Numbered from the stretch's first letter, positions 1 to 10,130 are shown. The stretch is DNA of 64,000 nucleotides from Chryseobacterium sp. 18061 (GCA_902706205.1 CACSKA010000002.1:310001-374000); one strand, 5' to 3'. Notes: generated by a model not told the origin, from the letters alone. Made by a program: numbers and translations.

Positions 1-1911
1 GTTAGTCTGGTTGTGAATGACCGCATGGCGGTGGAAGAAGGTACCGCGACCGGAGTCTTCACCGGACAGACGCACAGGAATACCTTCGTCTACCAGCGTG
101 GCGTACGCCAGGTTTTCCGCGCCGCCCCAGTCAAACATTTTCTCGCCTGCGGCCATCGACTGACGATCGCCATAGATTTTCGCCACGCGAGATTGCATTT
201 CAACGGCGTCCGGCACGGTGCTGATACGCTTCGCCAGCTCCTGCAGACGCTTCATGTCGACTTTATTCGGGTAGCTCTCATCCCACTCGTGGTTGAGGTA
301 CGGCGACCAGGTAAAGGAGTGCATGTTCATCGGACGCCACTCTTTCACCACGCATTCGCCCGCATCCAGCGCGTCGCGGTACAGATTGACCAGCTCAGTG
401 GCATCTTCCAGGGTGGCAACGCTATCGCCTTCCAGCTTGTCAGCGTAGATTTTACGCGGCGTCGGATGCTTTTTGATTTTCTGATACATCAGCGGCTGAG
501 TTGCGCTCGGCTCGTCGGCTTCGTTATGACCGTGACGGCGATAGCAAACCAGGTCGATGAACACATCGCGTTTGAAGGTGTTACGGAAATCAAGCGCCAG
601 ACGGGTGACAAACGCCACGGCTTCCGGGTCATCCGCGTTCACGTGGAAAATCGGCGCCATCACCATTTTACCGATATCGGTACAGTACGGTGTAGAACGC
701 GCATCCAGCGGGTTGGACGTCGTGAAGCCTACCTGGTTGTTGATGACGATACGCACGGTACCGCCCACTTCGTAACCACGAGCTTTAGACATGTTCAGGG
801 TTTCCTGAACCACGCCCTGCCCGGCAACCGCCGCATCACCGTGAATGGTAATCGGCAGCACTTTATTGCTGCTTGGCTCTTCCAGACGATCCAGACGTGC
901 ACGTACGGAGCCAATGACCACCGGACTCACGATTTCAAGGTGCGACGGGTTGAACGCCAGTGCCAGGTGCACCAGGCCGCCTTCGGTTTCGATATCAGAC
1001 GAGAAGCCCATGTGGTACTTCACGTCACCCGTTCCGAGGTGTTCTTTATGCTTACCCGCGAATTCGTCGAACAGGTCCTGCGGTTTTTTACCGAGCACGT
1101 TAATCAGAACGTTCAGACGTCCGCGGTGCGCCATACCCAGCACCACTTCGCGCGTGCCACTTTTACCCGCATGGCGGATAAGTTCTTTGAGCATTGGCAC
1201 CAGCGCGTCGCCGCCTTCCAGCGAGAAACGTTTCGCGCCCGGGAATTTCGCGCCCAGGTAACGTTCCAGGCCTTCGGCCGCGGTCAGTTCTGTCAGGAAG
1301 CGTTTTTTCTCGTCCACGCTGAAGGTCGCGTGACCGACCACCGATTCGATACGCTGCTGGATCCAGCGTTTCTCTTCAGTGGACGTGATATGCATATATT
1401 CCGCACCGATGGAGCCGCAGTAAGTCTGCTTAAGGGCAGCGATCAGTTCGCCCAGCTTCATCGTCTCTTTACCGATAGCAAACGAGCCTACGTTATAGCT
1501 GTCCTGGAAATCCGCCTCGGTCAGGTCATGGAAAGCTGGGTCTAAATCAGACACCCGCTCTTGTTTCCACAAACCTAACGGATCGAGATTGGCGTCCTGA
1601 TGACCACGGAAACGATACGCGTTGATCAGCTGCAGGACTTTAACCTGCTTCACATTGGTGTCAGGATCAGAAATCGAGGAAGAGTAACGTGAGGCATCCT
1701 TCGCCAGACGACGGAAATAATCACGCGTAGTAGAATGAAATTGATCCGGTTTGACTCCGGTACCAGGTAACTGCTGGAACATTGAACGCCAGTTGGCGTC
1801 GACAGAGTCAGGATCGGTTAAGAAGTCTTCATAGAGCTGTTCTATCCAGCTCTGGTTAGAGCCAGAGAGGTAAGAAGAGTCCAGCCAGGCTTTCATTGCG
1901 CCGTTCTGCAT
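1..1911 (-). CDS. sucA: 2-oxoglutarate dehydrogenase E1 component, 3' end outside window
   Basis: Thiamine-diphosphate-dependent E1 of the 2-oxoglutarate dehydrogenase complex (TCA cycle, cytoplasm). The window holds the first 637 codons; the E. coli protein is 933 residues, so about a third is off the left edge. Translation starts MQNGAMKAWLDSSYLSGSN, the typical SucA N-terminus, and contains the cofactor-binding stretch GDAAVAGQG followed by INNQVGFTTS. The visible sequence ends in the transketolase-like pyrimidine domain (EDSGRGTFFHRH). It lies downstream of sdhB on the same strand, the sdhCDAB-sucABCD arrangement of enteric bacteria. Confidence 0.97.
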   Translation of the reverse strand, partial: MQNGAMKAWLDSSYLSGSNQSWIEQLYEDFLTDPDSVDANWRSMFQQLPGTGVKPDQFHSTTRDYFRRLAKDASRYSSSISDPDTNVKQVKVLQLINAYRFRGHQDANLDPLGLWKQERVSDLDPAFHDLTEADFQDSYNVGSFAIGKETMKLGELIAALKQTYCGSIGAEYMHITSTEEKRWIQQRIESVVGHATFSVDEKKRFLTELTAAEGLERYLGAKFPGAKRFSLEGGDALVPMLKELIRHAGKSGTREVVLGMAHRGRLNVLINVLGKKPQDLFDEFAGKHKEHLGTGDVKYHMGFSSDIETEGGLVHLALAFNPSHLEIVSPVVIGSVRARLDRLEEPSSNKVLPITIHGDAAVAGQGVVQETLNMSKARGYEVGGTVRIVINNQVGFTTSNPLDARSTPYCTDIGKMVMAPIFHVNADDPEAVAFVTRLALDFRNTFKRDVFIDLVCYRRHGHNEADEPSATQPLMYQKIKKHPTPRKIYADKLEGDSVATLEDATELVNLYRDALDAGECVVKEWRPMNMHSFTWSPYLNHEWDESYPNKVDMKRLQELAKRISTVPDAVEMQSRVAKIYGDRQSMAAGEKMFDWGGAENLAYATLVDEGIPVRLSGEDSGRGTFFHRHAVIHNQTN

Positions 1912-2207
1912 CGTGATCCCTTAAGCATTTTTATGCTTACTTTCGCCGTAGAAACTACCACGTATACCAGATACAAGGTGTACGTGCCGGGGTTCACTTG
2001 CGAGCTCTTCTCTTCGGGCCCGCGAAGGAACCTTTAAAAACTGTCTTAGGGATTGACCCTTTTCCGCCTCTCTTCTTTTCGCTGAGAGGGAAATACATCT
2101 GGCAGTTTTTAGAGGTTTCCTGCAATTCCGTTTTCCCGGTGGCGCTGCGCTGGCCGGGCCTATGTAAATGTAGGCCTGATTAGCGTAACGCCACCCGGCG
2201 TTATGAC
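1912..2207. other. sdhB-sucA intergenic region
   Basis: About 300 bases without a gene. The sdhB-proximal part holds the REP-type palindrome annotated separately. The rest is the sucA leader and, by analogy with E. coli, would contain the weak internal suc promoter, but no clear -35/-10 pair was identified. A short plus-strand reading frame here shows no recognisable protein. Confidence 0.6.
2135..2199. repeat. REP/BIME-type palindrome after sdhB
   Basis: An imperfect palindrome of about 65 bp begins within 10 bases of the sdhB stop. Its arms are CCCGGTGGCG...GGGCCTA and TAGGCC...CGCCACCCGG, around the loop tgtaaa. Length, G+C-rich arms and position between cistrons fit two REP units in inverted orientation. 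In enteric operons such elements stabilise upstream mRNA or attenuate transcription; that role is inferred here. Confidence 0.7.
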
Positions 2208-2924
2208 TTATGCACTGCGTTGCAGGAGCATCGACTTAATATGGCCGATGGCGCGCGTCGGGTTAAGACCTTTCGGACATACACTGACGCAATTCATGAT
2301 GCTATGGCAGCGGAATACGCTGAAAGCGTCACTTAAGCCTTCAAGGCGGCTATCAGTTTCAGTATCACGGCTGTCGATCAGGAAGCGGTACGCTGCCAGC
2401 AGACCGGCTGGGCCGATAAACTTATCCGGATTCCACCAGAATGATGGGCATGAAGTGGAACAACATGCACAGAGAATACACTCGTACAGACCGTCCAGTT
2501 TTTCACGCTGCTCAGGCGACTGTAAATGTTCGCGAGCCGGTGGATTCTGCCCATTATTCAACAGGTAAGGCTTAATCTTCTCATATTGGGCATAGAACTG
2601 CCCCATGTCTACCACCAAATCGCGAACCACGGGTAAACCCGGCAGAGGGCGAATCACAATCTTCTGCCCGGCACGCTGCAGAGCAGAAATTGGGGTAACA
2701 CACGCCAGACCGTTTTTGCCGTTCATGTTCACGCCATCGGAGCCACACACCCCTTCACGGCAAGAACGGCGGAACGACAGCGTCGGGTCCTGTTCTTTCA
2801 GCTGGATTAACGCATCCAGCAGCATCATGTCGCGCCCTTCATCCGCTTCGAGGGTGTATTCCTGCATGCGCGGAGCATCATCGACATCCGGGTTATAACG
2901 ATAAACTGAAAACTCGAGTCTCAT
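2208..2924 (-). CDS. sdhB: succinate dehydrogenase iron-sulfur subunit
   Basis: Electron-transfer subunit of respiratory complex II, 238 residues as in E. coli. The [2Fe-2S] ligand region is SCREGVCGSDG (C55, C60) with C75 in NGLAC. The C-terminal ferredoxin-like domain has CILCACCSTSCP (residues 149-160), then FRCHSIMNCVSVCPKG, supplying the [4Fe-4S] and [3Fe-4S] clusters. It follows sdhA by 16 bases and is the last sdh gene before the REP element and sucA. Confidence 0.98.
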   Translation of the reverse strand: MRLEFSVYRYNPDVDDAPRMQEYTLEADEGRDMMLLDALIQLKEQDPTLSFRRSCREGVCGSDGVNMNGKNGLACVTPISALQRAGQKIVIRPLPGLPVVRDLVVDMGQFYAQYEKIKPYLLNNGQNPPAREHLQSPEQREKLDGLYECILCACCSTSCPSFWWNPDKFIGPAGLLAAYRFLIDSRDTETDSRLEGLSDAFSVFRCHSIMNCVSVCPKGLNPTRAIGHIKSMLLQRSA

Positions 2925-2940
2925 TTTCCTGTCTCCGCAA

Positions 2941-4707
2941 TTAGTAGGTACGCACTTTCGGCGGGAATGCCGGACGCAGTTTCGGTTCCATGTTCACTTC
3001 ACGACGGGTCATGGATTCTGACTGCGGCTGGTACAGGGAGTGGCAGAGCCAGTTTGCGTCATCACGCTCCGGGAAGTCGAAGCGGCTGTGTGCACCACGG
3101 CTTTCAGTACGGAAGTTTGCCGATACCGCCGTCGCGAAGGCCGTTTCCATCAGGTTATCCAGCTCCAGGCACTCAACGCGCTGGGTGTTGAATTCGCTGG
3201 AGGTGTCGTCCAGACGGGCATTTTTCAGGCGCTCGCGGATTTCTTTCAGCTGTTCCAGACCTTTGGCCATCGCATCACCTTCACGGAAGACCGAGAAGTT
3301 GTGCTGCATACATTCCTGCAGTGCTTTACGGATTTCCACCGGATCTTCACCGTTACGGGTGTTGTTCCAGCGGTTGAGACGTTCCAGAGAAGCGTCAATG
3401 TCAGATTCGCTTGCGTCACGCAGCGCACCCTGCTCGGCGATTGATTCTTGCAGATGCAGGCCAGCGGCACGACCAAAGACCACCAGGTCCAGCAGCGAGT
3501 TACCACCCAGACGGTTAGCACCGTGTACGGATACACACGCGATTTCGCCCACTGCGAACAGGCCTGGGATCACTACGTCTTCGCCCTTCTCGTTCACGGT
3601 CAGCGCCTGGCCGGTCACTTTGGTCGGAATACCGCCCATCATATAGTGGCAGGTTGGGATAACCGGGATCGGTTCTTTAACCGGGTCGACGTGTGCAAAA
3701 GTACGGGACAGTTCGAGGATGCCCGGCAGACGGGATTCGAGAACATCTTTACCCAGATGATCGAGTTTCAGTTTGGCATGCGGACCCCACGGGCCTTCAC
3801 AACCGCGACCTTCACGGATTTCGATCATGATGGAACGCGCCACTACGTCACGGCCCGCCAGGTCTTTCGCGTTTGGCGCATAGCGCTCCATGAAACGCTC
3901 ACCGTGTTTGTTCAGCAGATAACCGCCTTCACCACGACAACCTTCGGTCACCAGCACGCCCGCACCGGCGATACCGGTTGGGTGGAACTGCCACATTTCC
4001 ATATCCTGCACCGGAACACCGGCACGGATAGCCATACCGACGCCATCACCGGTGTTGATATGCGCATTGGTTGTGGACTGATAAATACGGCCTGCACCAC
4101 CGGTCGCCAGCACGGTGGCATTGGCTTTGAAGTACACGACTTCACCGGTTTCGATGCACAGTGCGGTACAACCCACCACCGCGCCATCCTGATTTTTCAC
4201 CAAATCCAGCGCATACCACTCGGAGAAAATCGTGGTGTTGTTTTTCAGGTTTTGCTGATACAGCGTGTGTAACAGCGCGTGACCGGTACGGTCAGCCGCC
4301 GCTGCGGTACGTGCCGCCTGCTCGCCGCCGAAGTTTTTCGACTGACCGCCAAACGGACGCTGATAAATAGAGCCATCATCCAGACGGGAGAATGGCAGAC
4401 CCATATGTTCCAGCTCCAGAATCGCTTCCGGGCCGGTCTTACACATATATTCGATAGCGTCCTGGTCACCGATGTAGTCTGACCCTTTTACGGTGTCATA
4501 CATGTGCCATTCCCAGTTATCTTCATGGGTATTACCAAGCGCAACGGTGATACCGCCCTGCGCAGACACGGTATGGGAACGGGTCGGGAAGACTTTAGAG
4601 AGCAGCGCACAGGTCTGGCCGCCTTGGGAAATTTGCAGTGCGGCACGCATGCCTGCACCACCTGCGCCGATTACAACAGCATCAAATTCTCTGACTGGTA
4701 GTTTCAT
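2941..4707 (-). CDS. sdhA: succinate dehydrogenase flavoprotein subunit
   Basis: Catalytic flavoprotein of complex II, oxidising succinate to fumarate on the cytoplasmic face of the inner membrane. It has 588 residues, as in E. coli. The start used is [14 protein letters not shown], whose ATG overlaps the sdhD stop by one base (TAATG); an in-frame ATG four codons upstream would lie inside sdhD. GAGGAGM binds FAD, RSHT carries the covalent FAD histidine H45, and H242 and R286 of the active site are present. Confidence 0.98.
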   Translation of the reverse strand: MKLPVREFDAVVIGAGGAGMRAALQISQGGQTCALLSKVFPTRSHTVSAQGGITVALGNTHEDNWEWHMYDTVKGSDYIGDQDAIEYMCKTGPEAILELEHMGLPFSRLDDGSIYQRPFGGQSKNFGGEQAARTAAAADRTGHALLHTLYQQNLKNNTTIFSEWYALDLVKNQDGAVVGCTALCIETGEVVYFKANATVLATGGAGRIYQSTTNAHINTGDGVGMAIRAGVPVQDMEMWQFHPTGIAGAGVLVTEGCRGEGGYLLNKHGERFMERYAPNAKDLAGRDVVARSIMIEIREGRGCEGPWGPHAKLKLDHLGKDVLESRLPGILELSRTFAHVDPVKEPIPVIPTCHYMMGGIPTKVTGQALTVNEKGEDVVIPGLFAVGEIACVSVHGANRLGGNSLLDLVVFGRAAGLHLQESIAEQGALRDASESDIDASLERLNRWNNTRNGEDPVEIRKALQECMQHNFSVFREGDAMAKGLEQLKEIRERLKNARLDDTSSEFNTQRVECLELDNLMETAFATAVSANFRTESRGAHSRFDFPERDDANWLCHSLYQPQSESMTRREVNMEPKLRPAFPPKVRTY

Positions 4708-5054
4708 TACACACCCCACACCACAACAAATCCATAAATCACGTAAACCACCAGTGCAACGACGATAGCCAGTTGCAGAGGCAGGCGAATCGCCAGCGGT
4801 TTAACGTAGTCGGTCAACACCTGCCACATGCCAATCCAGGCATGGATCAAAATAGAGAACAGAGCCAGCAGGGTGAAGATTTTGGTGAAAGCGGAAGAGA
4901 AGAAACCCGTCCAGACTTCCCAGGTGAGCGAGCCGTGGGTCGCGAAGAAACCAACTATGTAGATAATGTACAGAGTCAGAACGATCGCGGTGGCACGTAC
5001 GAGGATGAAGTCATGTACGCCGTTGCGTCCTAGTGCTGAGGCGTTGCTTACCAT
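4707..5054 (-). CDS. sdhD: succinate dehydrogenase membrane anchor SdhD
   Basis: Small three-helix membrane anchor (115 residues) of complex II, forming the heme b and ubiquinone sites with SdhC. The heme-ligand histidine H71 (SILIHAWIG) and quinone-site Y83 are present. It overlaps sdhC by seven bases upstream and sdhA by one base downstream, indicating translational coupling. Confidence 0.97.
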   Translation of the reverse strand: MVSNASALGRNGVHDFILVRATAIVLTLYIIYIVGFFATHGSLTWEVWTGFFSSAFTKIFTLLALFSILIHAWIGMWQVLTDYVKPLAIRLPLQLAIVVALVVYVIYGFVVVWGV

Positions 5055-5437
5055 ACGAGGACTCCTGCGAGAAGTGAAAGCACGACAGTAATAACAAAAG
5101 ATATCTTGGCAGACCGCACACCCACTTCGAAGGTCTCTTCCAGATAGCCAAAGTCCATCATCAGATGGCGAATGCCCACCACGGCGTGATACGCCAGTGC
5201 GGTCAGAATGCCCCAGAGGATGAATTTGACGAAGAAGCCGCTCATGATGGAGCTCGCGACCTGGAAACCTTCAGGAGAGGAGAGACTGGTGCCCAGTAAC
5301 CACAACAGGATGCCAACCGCCACAAATGTAATCACGCCAGAAACGCGGTGGAGGATGGACGCTATCGCCGTTACAGGAAATCGGATCGTTTTGAGATCCA
5401 GATTGACAGGTCTTTGTTTTTTCACATTTTTTATCAT
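5048..5437 (-). CDS. sdhC: succinate dehydrogenase cytochrome b556 subunit SdhC
   Basis: Membrane subunit of complex II, 129 residues from the start [15 protein letters not shown], matching the E. coli length. A further ATG five codons upstream is in frame, but the family start fits better. The heme ligand is H84 ([11 protein letters not shown]), and the HRVSG segment near residue 30 belongs to the quinone site. It is the first gene of the sdhCDAB operon. The promoter lies about 180 bases upstream, leaving a long leader that in E. coli is targeted by sRNAs. Confidence 0.97.
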   Translation of the reverse strand: MIKNVKKQRPVNLDLKTIRFPVTAIASILHRVSGVITFVAVGILLWLLGTSLSSPEGFQVASSIMSGFFVKFILWGILTALAYHAVVGIRHLMMDFGYLEETFEVGVRSAKISFVITVVLSLLAGVLVW

Positions 5438-5611
5438 GAATAACGCCCACATGCTGTTCTTATTGTTTCCCTTCCTCCGGTCTGCGTGCGGGTCAGACAG
5501 CGTCCTTTCTATAACTGCGCGTCATGTAAAAACTCCATATAAAAGAGCTAAAACGGCACATTACAACGCTGGGTGGCTCGGGATTGCAGGGGGTTCCGGA
5601 GACCTGGCGGC

Positions 5612-5640
5612 AGTATAGGCCGTTCACAAAATCATTACAA
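5612..5640 (-). promoter_or_regulatory. sdhC sigma-70 promoter
   Basis: Read on the minus strand: -35 TTGTAA (5640-5635), 17-bp spacer, -10 TATACT (5617-5612). The surrounding sequence strongly resembles the mapped E. coli sdh promoter, and the implied leader is about 170 nt. Confidence 0.75.
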
Positions 5641-5750
5641 TTAACCTACATATAGTTTGTCGGGTTTTATGCGGAACAGTGATCGGGGTCACGATAACAA
5701 CATTATTTTAATTTTTACTCACCTGATTTGACAAACATTAAACATTATTG

Positions 5751-5780
5751 TTACAACCATCACTTAGAAAGGCATATAAT
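5751..5780 (+). promoter_or_regulatory. gltA promoter candidate
   Basis: A perfect -10 TATAAT lies at 5775-5780 with TTACAA at 5751-5756, spacer 18 bp. It sits downstream of an A+T-rich tract and about 310 bases before the gltA start, matching the distal gltA promoter layout in E. coli. Confidence 0.6.
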
Positions 5781-6090
5781 GCGTAAAAGTTATGGTGTCA
5801 CTCTTTCTCCTGACAAATAGTTATGTAATGGTGAGAAAGTATTGACCGATGTAATCAGGACAGTTAATAGTGATACACAGGTTTGAAAAATCGGACTGCT
5901 AAGACCCTGATTTGCTGTTGTTTCACGGTGGATTGAACGTATGCCCCAAGGCGCCCTTTGCTCTGTACCCTGGTTTACCCTCGCGAGCTGAGCGGTGAGC
6001 CGAATAACAAACTGGTAACGTCGAAAATCACCCTGAAAGCGAATCCGGCATCCGGCAGTCTTATGTAATAAGGCGCTAAGGAGACCGTAA

Positions 6091-7377
6091 ATGGCTGATA
6101 CAAAGGCAAAGCTCACTCTCAACGGTGATACTGCTATTGAACTGGATGTGCTAAAAGGCACACTCGGCGAAGACGTTATTGATATCCGTACCCTCGGTTC
6201 AAAAGGGATGTTCACTTTTGACCCTGGTTTTACCTCCACCGCATCCTGCGAATCAAAAATCACGTTTATCGACGGTGATGAAGGTATCCTTCTCCATCGC
6301 GGTTTTCCTATTGATGAGCTCGCAACACAGTCTAACTATCTCGAAGTCTGCTACATCCTGCTGAACGGTGAAAAACCGACCCAGGAACAGTACGAAGAAT
6401 TCAAAACCACCGTGACCCGTCACACCATGATCCACGAGCAGATTACCCGTCTGTTCCACGGCTTCCGTCGTGACTCGCATCCAATGGCGGTCATGTGCGG
6501 CGTGACCGGCGCGCTGGCGGCGTTCTATCACGACTCCATGGACGTGAATAACCCGCGTCACCGCGAAATCGCTGCGTTCCGTCTGCTGTCTAAGATGCCG
6601 ACCATGGCCGCGATGAGCTACAAATATTCCATCGGTCAGCCGTTTGTATACCCGCGTAACGACCTCTCCTACGCGGGCAACTTCCTCAACATGATGTTCT
6701 CCACCCCATGTGAAAACTACGTGGTGAACCCGGTTCTGGAACGCGCAATGGACCGAATTCTGATTCTGCATGCCGATCACGAGCAGAACGCCTCTACTTC
6801 TACCGTCCGTACTGCGGGCTCTTCCGGTGCGAATCCGTTCGCCTGTATCGCCGCGGGCATCGCGTCTCTGTGGGGACCCGCACACGGCGGCGCCAACGAA
6901 GCTGCACTGAAAATGCTGGAAGAAATCAGCTCTGTTGAGCATATTCCAGAATTCGTACGTCGCGCCAAAGATAAGAACGATTCGTTCCGTCTGATGGGCT
7001 TCGGTCACCGTGTTTACAAAAACTATGACCCGCGCGCCACCGTGATGCGTGAAACCTGTCACGAAGTGCTGAAAGAACTGGGCACCAAAGACGACCTGCT
7101 GCAGGTGGCGATGGAGCTTGAGCACATCGCGCTGAACGACCCGTACTTCATCGAGAAGAAACTCTACCCGAACGTGGACTTCTACTCCGGTATCATCCTG
7201 AAAGCGATGGGTATTCCGTCCTCCATGTTTACCGTAATCTTCGCCATGGCGCGTACTGTTGGCTGGATTGCACACTGGAGCGAAATGCACAGCGAAGGCA
7301 TGAAAATTGCCCGTCCACGCCAGTTGTACACCGGTTACGACAAACGTGAGTTCAGCTCAGACGTTAAGAAGAAATAA
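6091..7377 (+). CDS. gltA: type II citrate synthase
   Basis: Condenses acetyl-CoA and oxaloacetate to citrate, the entry step of the TCA cycle. It has 428 residues against 427 in E. coli; the start [14 protein letters not shown] follows GGAG (taaggagaccgtaa). The catalytic residues are present: H265 in GPAHGGAN, H306 in GFGHRVYK, D363 in NVDFYSG. The N-terminal domain typical of hexameric, NADH-inhibited type II enzymes is intact. It is divergent from sdh and ends at a bidirectional terminator. Confidence 0.98.
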   Translation: MADTKAKLTLNGDTAIELDVLKGTLGEDVIDIRTLGSKGMFTFDPGFTSTASCESKITFIDGDEGILLHRGFPIDELATQSNYLEVCYILLNGEKPTQEQYEEFKTTVTRHTMIHEQITRLFHGFRRDSHPMAVMCGVTGALAAFYHDSMDVNNPRHREIAAFRLLSKMPTMAAMSYKYSIGQPFVYPRNDLSYAGNFLNMMFSTPCENYVVNPVLERAMDRILILHADHEQNASTSTVRTAGSSGANPFACIAAGIASLWGPAHGGANEAALKMLEEISSVEHIPEFVRRAKDKNDSFRLMGFGHRVYKNYDPRATVMRETCHEVLKELGTKDDLLQVAMELEHIALNDPYFIEKKLYPNVDFYSGIILKAMGIPSSMFTVIFAMARTVGWIAHWSEMHSEGMKIARPRQLYTGYDKREFSSDVKKK

Positions 7378-7417
7378 TTGACGTTGGGGGCGGGGCAGCC
7401 TGATGACCTCACCCCAC

Positions 7418-7438
7418 CCCTCTCCCACGGGGAGAGGG
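7418..7438. repeat. CCCTCTCCC/GGGAGAGGG palindrome after gltA
   Basis: A perfect 9-bp inverted repeat around the triplet ACG. The same palindrome, followed by nearly the same spacer and a related terminator, recurs after gltL (56085-56107), and a diverged form lies after potE (26561-26579). Confidence 0.85.
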
Positions 7439-7448
7439 AGCAAACACT

Positions 7449-7476
7449 AAAACGGTAACCCTCGGGTTACCGTTTT
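7449..7476. terminator. bidirectional terminator between gltA and pxpC
   Basis: A perfect palindrome with arms AAAACGGTAACCC and GGGTTACCGTTTT around TC. The flanking A and T runs let it terminate gltA on the plus strand and pxpC on the minus strand. Its stem sequence is related to the terminators after potE, lnt and gltL. Confidence 0.9.
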
Positions 7477-7525
7477 GCTTTTACCTTGTGTGGCGGATCT
7501 CCGGTCCTTCAGGCATAACGCATTC

Positions 7526-8458
7526 TTACTGTTCTGCGTTGAGACGCCAGGCCAGCTGTTCGAAATAACGGTGCTGATCGTCTCGCGCTTTCAGTGCTTC
7601 TTCCAACGTGCACGACACAAAGTGAATCGGCTGCCCCAGTGGAATTTGCGCCAGTTGATACATATCGGCTTCGATAATGCAGGCAATACGCGGATAACCG
7701 CCGGTAGTTTGCGCATCATTCATCAGCACAATTGGCTGGCCGTTGTGCGGCACCTGTACCACGCCCGGCAACAGGCCGTGTGATAACAGCTCGCGGTCCG
7801 TGGTACGCACCAACGGTTGGCCCTGTAAACGATAACCCATGCGGTTACTTTGCGGGCTGAGTTGCCACGGCGCACGCCAGAAGTTCTCCTGCGATGCAGC
7901 ATCAAATTCATGATATTCCGGCCCCGGCAATGCTCGAATCCAGTTCCCGCGCAGCAGTTGTTTCACACCCTGCGGACCGTTAAATGTGCGCGAAGCTGGC
8001 AGCAATTTCAGGGTATCGCCATCCTGAAGACGACGCCCTTCCAGCCCGCCAATCCCGACGTTAAGATCGGTACTGTACGAACCCAGCACTTTTGGTACAT
8101 CAATGCCGCCCGAAATGGCCAGATAGCTGCGAATACCGTGCAATGGTCGCTTCATCACCAACGTTTGCCCGGCCTTAACTTGCAACCGCCATCCCGCCCA
8201 AACGGGTTTATCGTCGAGCGTCGCTTCGCATCCCGCACCCGTCAGCGCAAACCACCCGTCGCGTTCAAACTGAACCGTCAGCTGGCCCAGCGTAATTTCG
8301 AGAGCTGCCGCGCTCGGGTCATTACCCACCAGCAAATTGGCAGTGAAAAGCGCCGGTTTATCCAGCGCACCGCAGCGGCTGACGCCGGACTGACGCAGGC
8401 CATAACGCCCGTCGTCCTGGACCGAAGTGTAGAGGCCTGAACGTATAATTTTCAGCAT
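7526..8458 (-). CDS. pxpC: 5-oxoprolinase subunit C (KipA-like)
   Basis: Biotin-carboxylase-associated/KipA family protein, 310 residues as in E. coli (old name ybgK), starting [18 protein letters not shown]. With PxpA and PxpB it forms the ATP-dependent 5-oxoprolinase that opens pyroglutamate to glutamate. It overlaps pxpB by seven bases. In E. coli pxpA and nei follow; here the next thing is the gltA terminator, so the catalytic partner is missing at this locus. The protein itself looks intact. Confidence 0.93.
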   Translation of the reverse strand: MLKIIRSGLYTSVQDDGRYGLRQSGVSRCGALDKPALFTANLLVGNDPSAAALEITLGQLTVQFERDGWFALTGAGCEATLDDKPVWAGWRLQVKAGQTLVMKRPLHGIRSYLAISGGIDVPKVLGSYSTDLNVGIGGLEGRRLQDGDTLKLLPASRTFNGPQGVKQLLRGNWIRALPGPEYHEFDAASQENFWRAPWQLSPQSNRMGYRLQGQPLVRTTDRELLSHGLLPGVVQVPHNGQPIVLMNDAQTTGGYPRIACIIEADMYQLAQIPLGQPIHFVSCTLEEALKARDDQHRYFEQLAWRLNAEQ

Positions 8459-9108
8459 ACGCCCTCCTTTTGCGGCACAAAGCGCACCGTATCTCCCGGC
8501 CTCAGTAAAACCGGATCTGCCAGGCGTGAATCAAACATCGCCAGCGAGGTATGGCCAATCAGTTGCCAGCCGCCCGGCGTTGCCAGCGGATAAATGCCAG
8601 TATGCTGACCGCCAATCCCAACGGAGCCTGCGGGTACCTGCACTCGCGGCTCTGCCCGACGCGGCATCGCCAGTTTTGGCGACAACCCGCCCAGGTAAGC
8701 AAAGCCAGGCTGGAAGCCTAAAAACCACACCACATAATCCTGCGATGCGTGAAGCTCTACAACCTGCTGCGGCGTAAGGCCGCAATGCTCGGCCACCAGC
8801 GGTAAATCCGCCCCCAGTTTGCCGCCGTAAACCACGGGGATATCAATCTGGCGGGAATCCGGCTCCAGTACTTCGCTCTCTTCCCACCAGCGCTGAATAC
8901 GCTCGATGGCATCCAGCGCTAGCGACTGCGGATCACGCAGGATAACGGTGATATTATTCATCCCAGGAATGGCTTCGAGCACTTCCGGGTATCCAGGTAA
9001 ACGCTGGGTCAGATGCCAGATACGTTTCTGGCTCTCCAGCGTCACAGGCGGTTCAAGTTCCAGAACGACTGCCGTTTCGCCCAACAGGTAACAACGCGCT
9101 CGCTGCAC
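8452..9108 (-). CDS. pxpB: 5-oxoprolinase subunit B (KipI-like)
   Basis: Carboxyltransferase domain, KipI family, 218 residues like E. coli PxpB (old name ybgJ). It contains [14 protein letters not shown] and the glycine-rich region [16 protein letters not shown] typical of the family. The start codon is GTG ([15 protein letters not shown]). It lies 15 bases downstream of ybgI and overlaps pxpC, giving a ybgI-pxpB-pxpC operon. Function as part of 5-oxoprolinase is known for the family; without pxpA nearby, activity here is uncertain. Confidence 0.92.
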   Translation of the reverse strand: MQRARCYLLGETAVVLELEPPVTLESQKRIWHLTQRLPGYPEVLEAIPGMNNITVILRDPQSLALDAIERIQRWWEESEVLEPDSRQIDIPVVYGGKLGADLPLVAEHCGLTPQQVVELHASQDYVVWFLGFQPGFAYLGGLSPKLAMPRRAEPRVQVPAGSVGIGGQHTGIYPLATPGGWQLIGHTSLAMFDSRLADPVLLRPGDTVRFVPQKEGVC

Positions 9109-9123
9109 TTTCGCCCTCTCTCA

Positions 9124-9867
9124 TCAGGCCGGGTTAGGGATGTCAATAAAGGTGACATCCAGATCGGTATTTTCTGTCAGCCATTCGCTTAATGCACGAA
9201 TGCCGCCGCGTTCGGTCGCGTGATGACCGGCGGCATAAAAATGCAAGCCCTGCTCACGCGCTGAATGGATGGTTTGTTCCGACACTTCACCGGTAATAAA
9301 GGCATCCACGCCAAAACGTGCCGCGCTGTCGATAAAACTTTGACCACCGCCGGTGCACCACGCCACGCGCGATATTTTGTCCGGCCCGGTATCCCCGCTC
9401 CACAGCGGCGTACGACCGGTGCGGGTTTCAATCCACGACGCCAGCTCCAGGCCGGAAACGGCCATCGACAGTTCGCCCCAAGGCACCAGCGGCTCTATTT
9501 CGCCCTTGATGTTGATGCCGAGCAGCGCGGCTAACTGGGCGTTATTACCAAGTTCAGGATGTGCATCCAGCGGCAAATGCCAGCCGTAAAGGTTGATATC
9601 ATTGGTCAGCAACGTTTTAAGCCGGTTGCGCTTCATGCCGCGAATCACCGGTGACTCCCCTTTCCAGAAATAGCCGTGATGTACGATAACGGCATCGGCT
9701 TCCAGACGAACGGCTTCATCCAGCAGTGCCTGGCTTGCGGTCACGCCGGTGACGATTTTGCGGATCTCTTCCCGCCCCTCAACCTGCAGCCCATTTGGTG
9801 CGTAATCACTGATCGCTGCACTGTTGAGTTTCTCGTTAATCAGTTGTTCCAGTTCACTGTTTTTCAT
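9124..9867 (-). CDS. ybgI: NIF3-family dinuclear metal protein YbgI
   Basis: A 247-residue protein starting MKNSELEQLINEKLNS. Family members form toroidal hexamers with a di-metal site; likely ligands here are HH in VIVHHGYFWKG and H/E in the C-terminal AAGHHATERGG. It is often labelled GTP cyclohydrolase I type 2 homologue, but the true reaction is not established. An in-frame ATG 13 codons upstream is less likely. It is the first gene of the ybgI-pxpBC operon. Confidence 0.93.
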   Translation of the reverse strand: MKNSELEQLINEKLNSAAISDYAPNGLQVEGREEIRKIVTGVTASQALLDEAVRLEADAVIVHHGYFWKGESPVIRGMKRNRLKTLLTNDINLYGWHLPLDAHPELGNNAQLAALLGINIKGEIEPLVPWGELSMAVSGLELASWIETRTGRTPLWSGDTGPDKISRVAWCTGGGQSFIDSAARFGVDAFITGEVSEQTIHSAREQGLHFYAAGHHATERGGIRALSEWLTENTDLDVTFIDIPNPA

Positions 9868-10130
9868 CGTCACTCCAGACTTTCCTTCAATACTGTTGGA
9901 TACCATAGCCGCCTGACGGCTTCACGTCGATACCCGCGCAACGCCTGACAAAAAACCGCTCTGTTGATTTGCGCAAAAAACGCTTAACGTCACGCAGCAC
10001 GATCATGTATATTTATGCATAAGGACAGCATATAAATTGAGCTTTTACGTTCAAGGCCCATGGAAAGAATATAAGAAACGAATAATGCGGAATGATTATC
10101 TTCTGCACTTCTGGCAAGACTGAGAGCAAC

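Larger units (their letters stand above)
5438..6090. other. sdhC-gltA divergent regulatory region
   Basis: This 653-base region separates divergent sdhCDAB and gltA. It holds the sdh promoter (5612-5640), a gltA promoter candidate (5751-5780) and a very A+T-rich stretch (about 5635-5765) with several GTTAA-like sequences, where ArcA and CRP act in E. coli. The gltA leader is long, roughly 300 nt. No convincing protein-coding gene was seen; a 157-codon minus-strand frame overlapping gltA is a shadow. Confidence 0.7.

Noticed and set aside
13..1545. Long plus-strand open frame of 510 codons at the left edge
   Set aside because: It is the complement of sucA; its translation has no family features, while the minus strand reads as SucA throughout.
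1998..2183. Possible small plus-strand protein between sdhB and sucA
   Set aside because: It runs into the REP palindrome and shows no conserved features.
5790..6263. 157-codon minus-strand frame upstream of and overlapping gltA
   Set aside because: Opposes the 5' end of gltA, no ribosome-binding site or recognisable motif; the region is the gltA leader.
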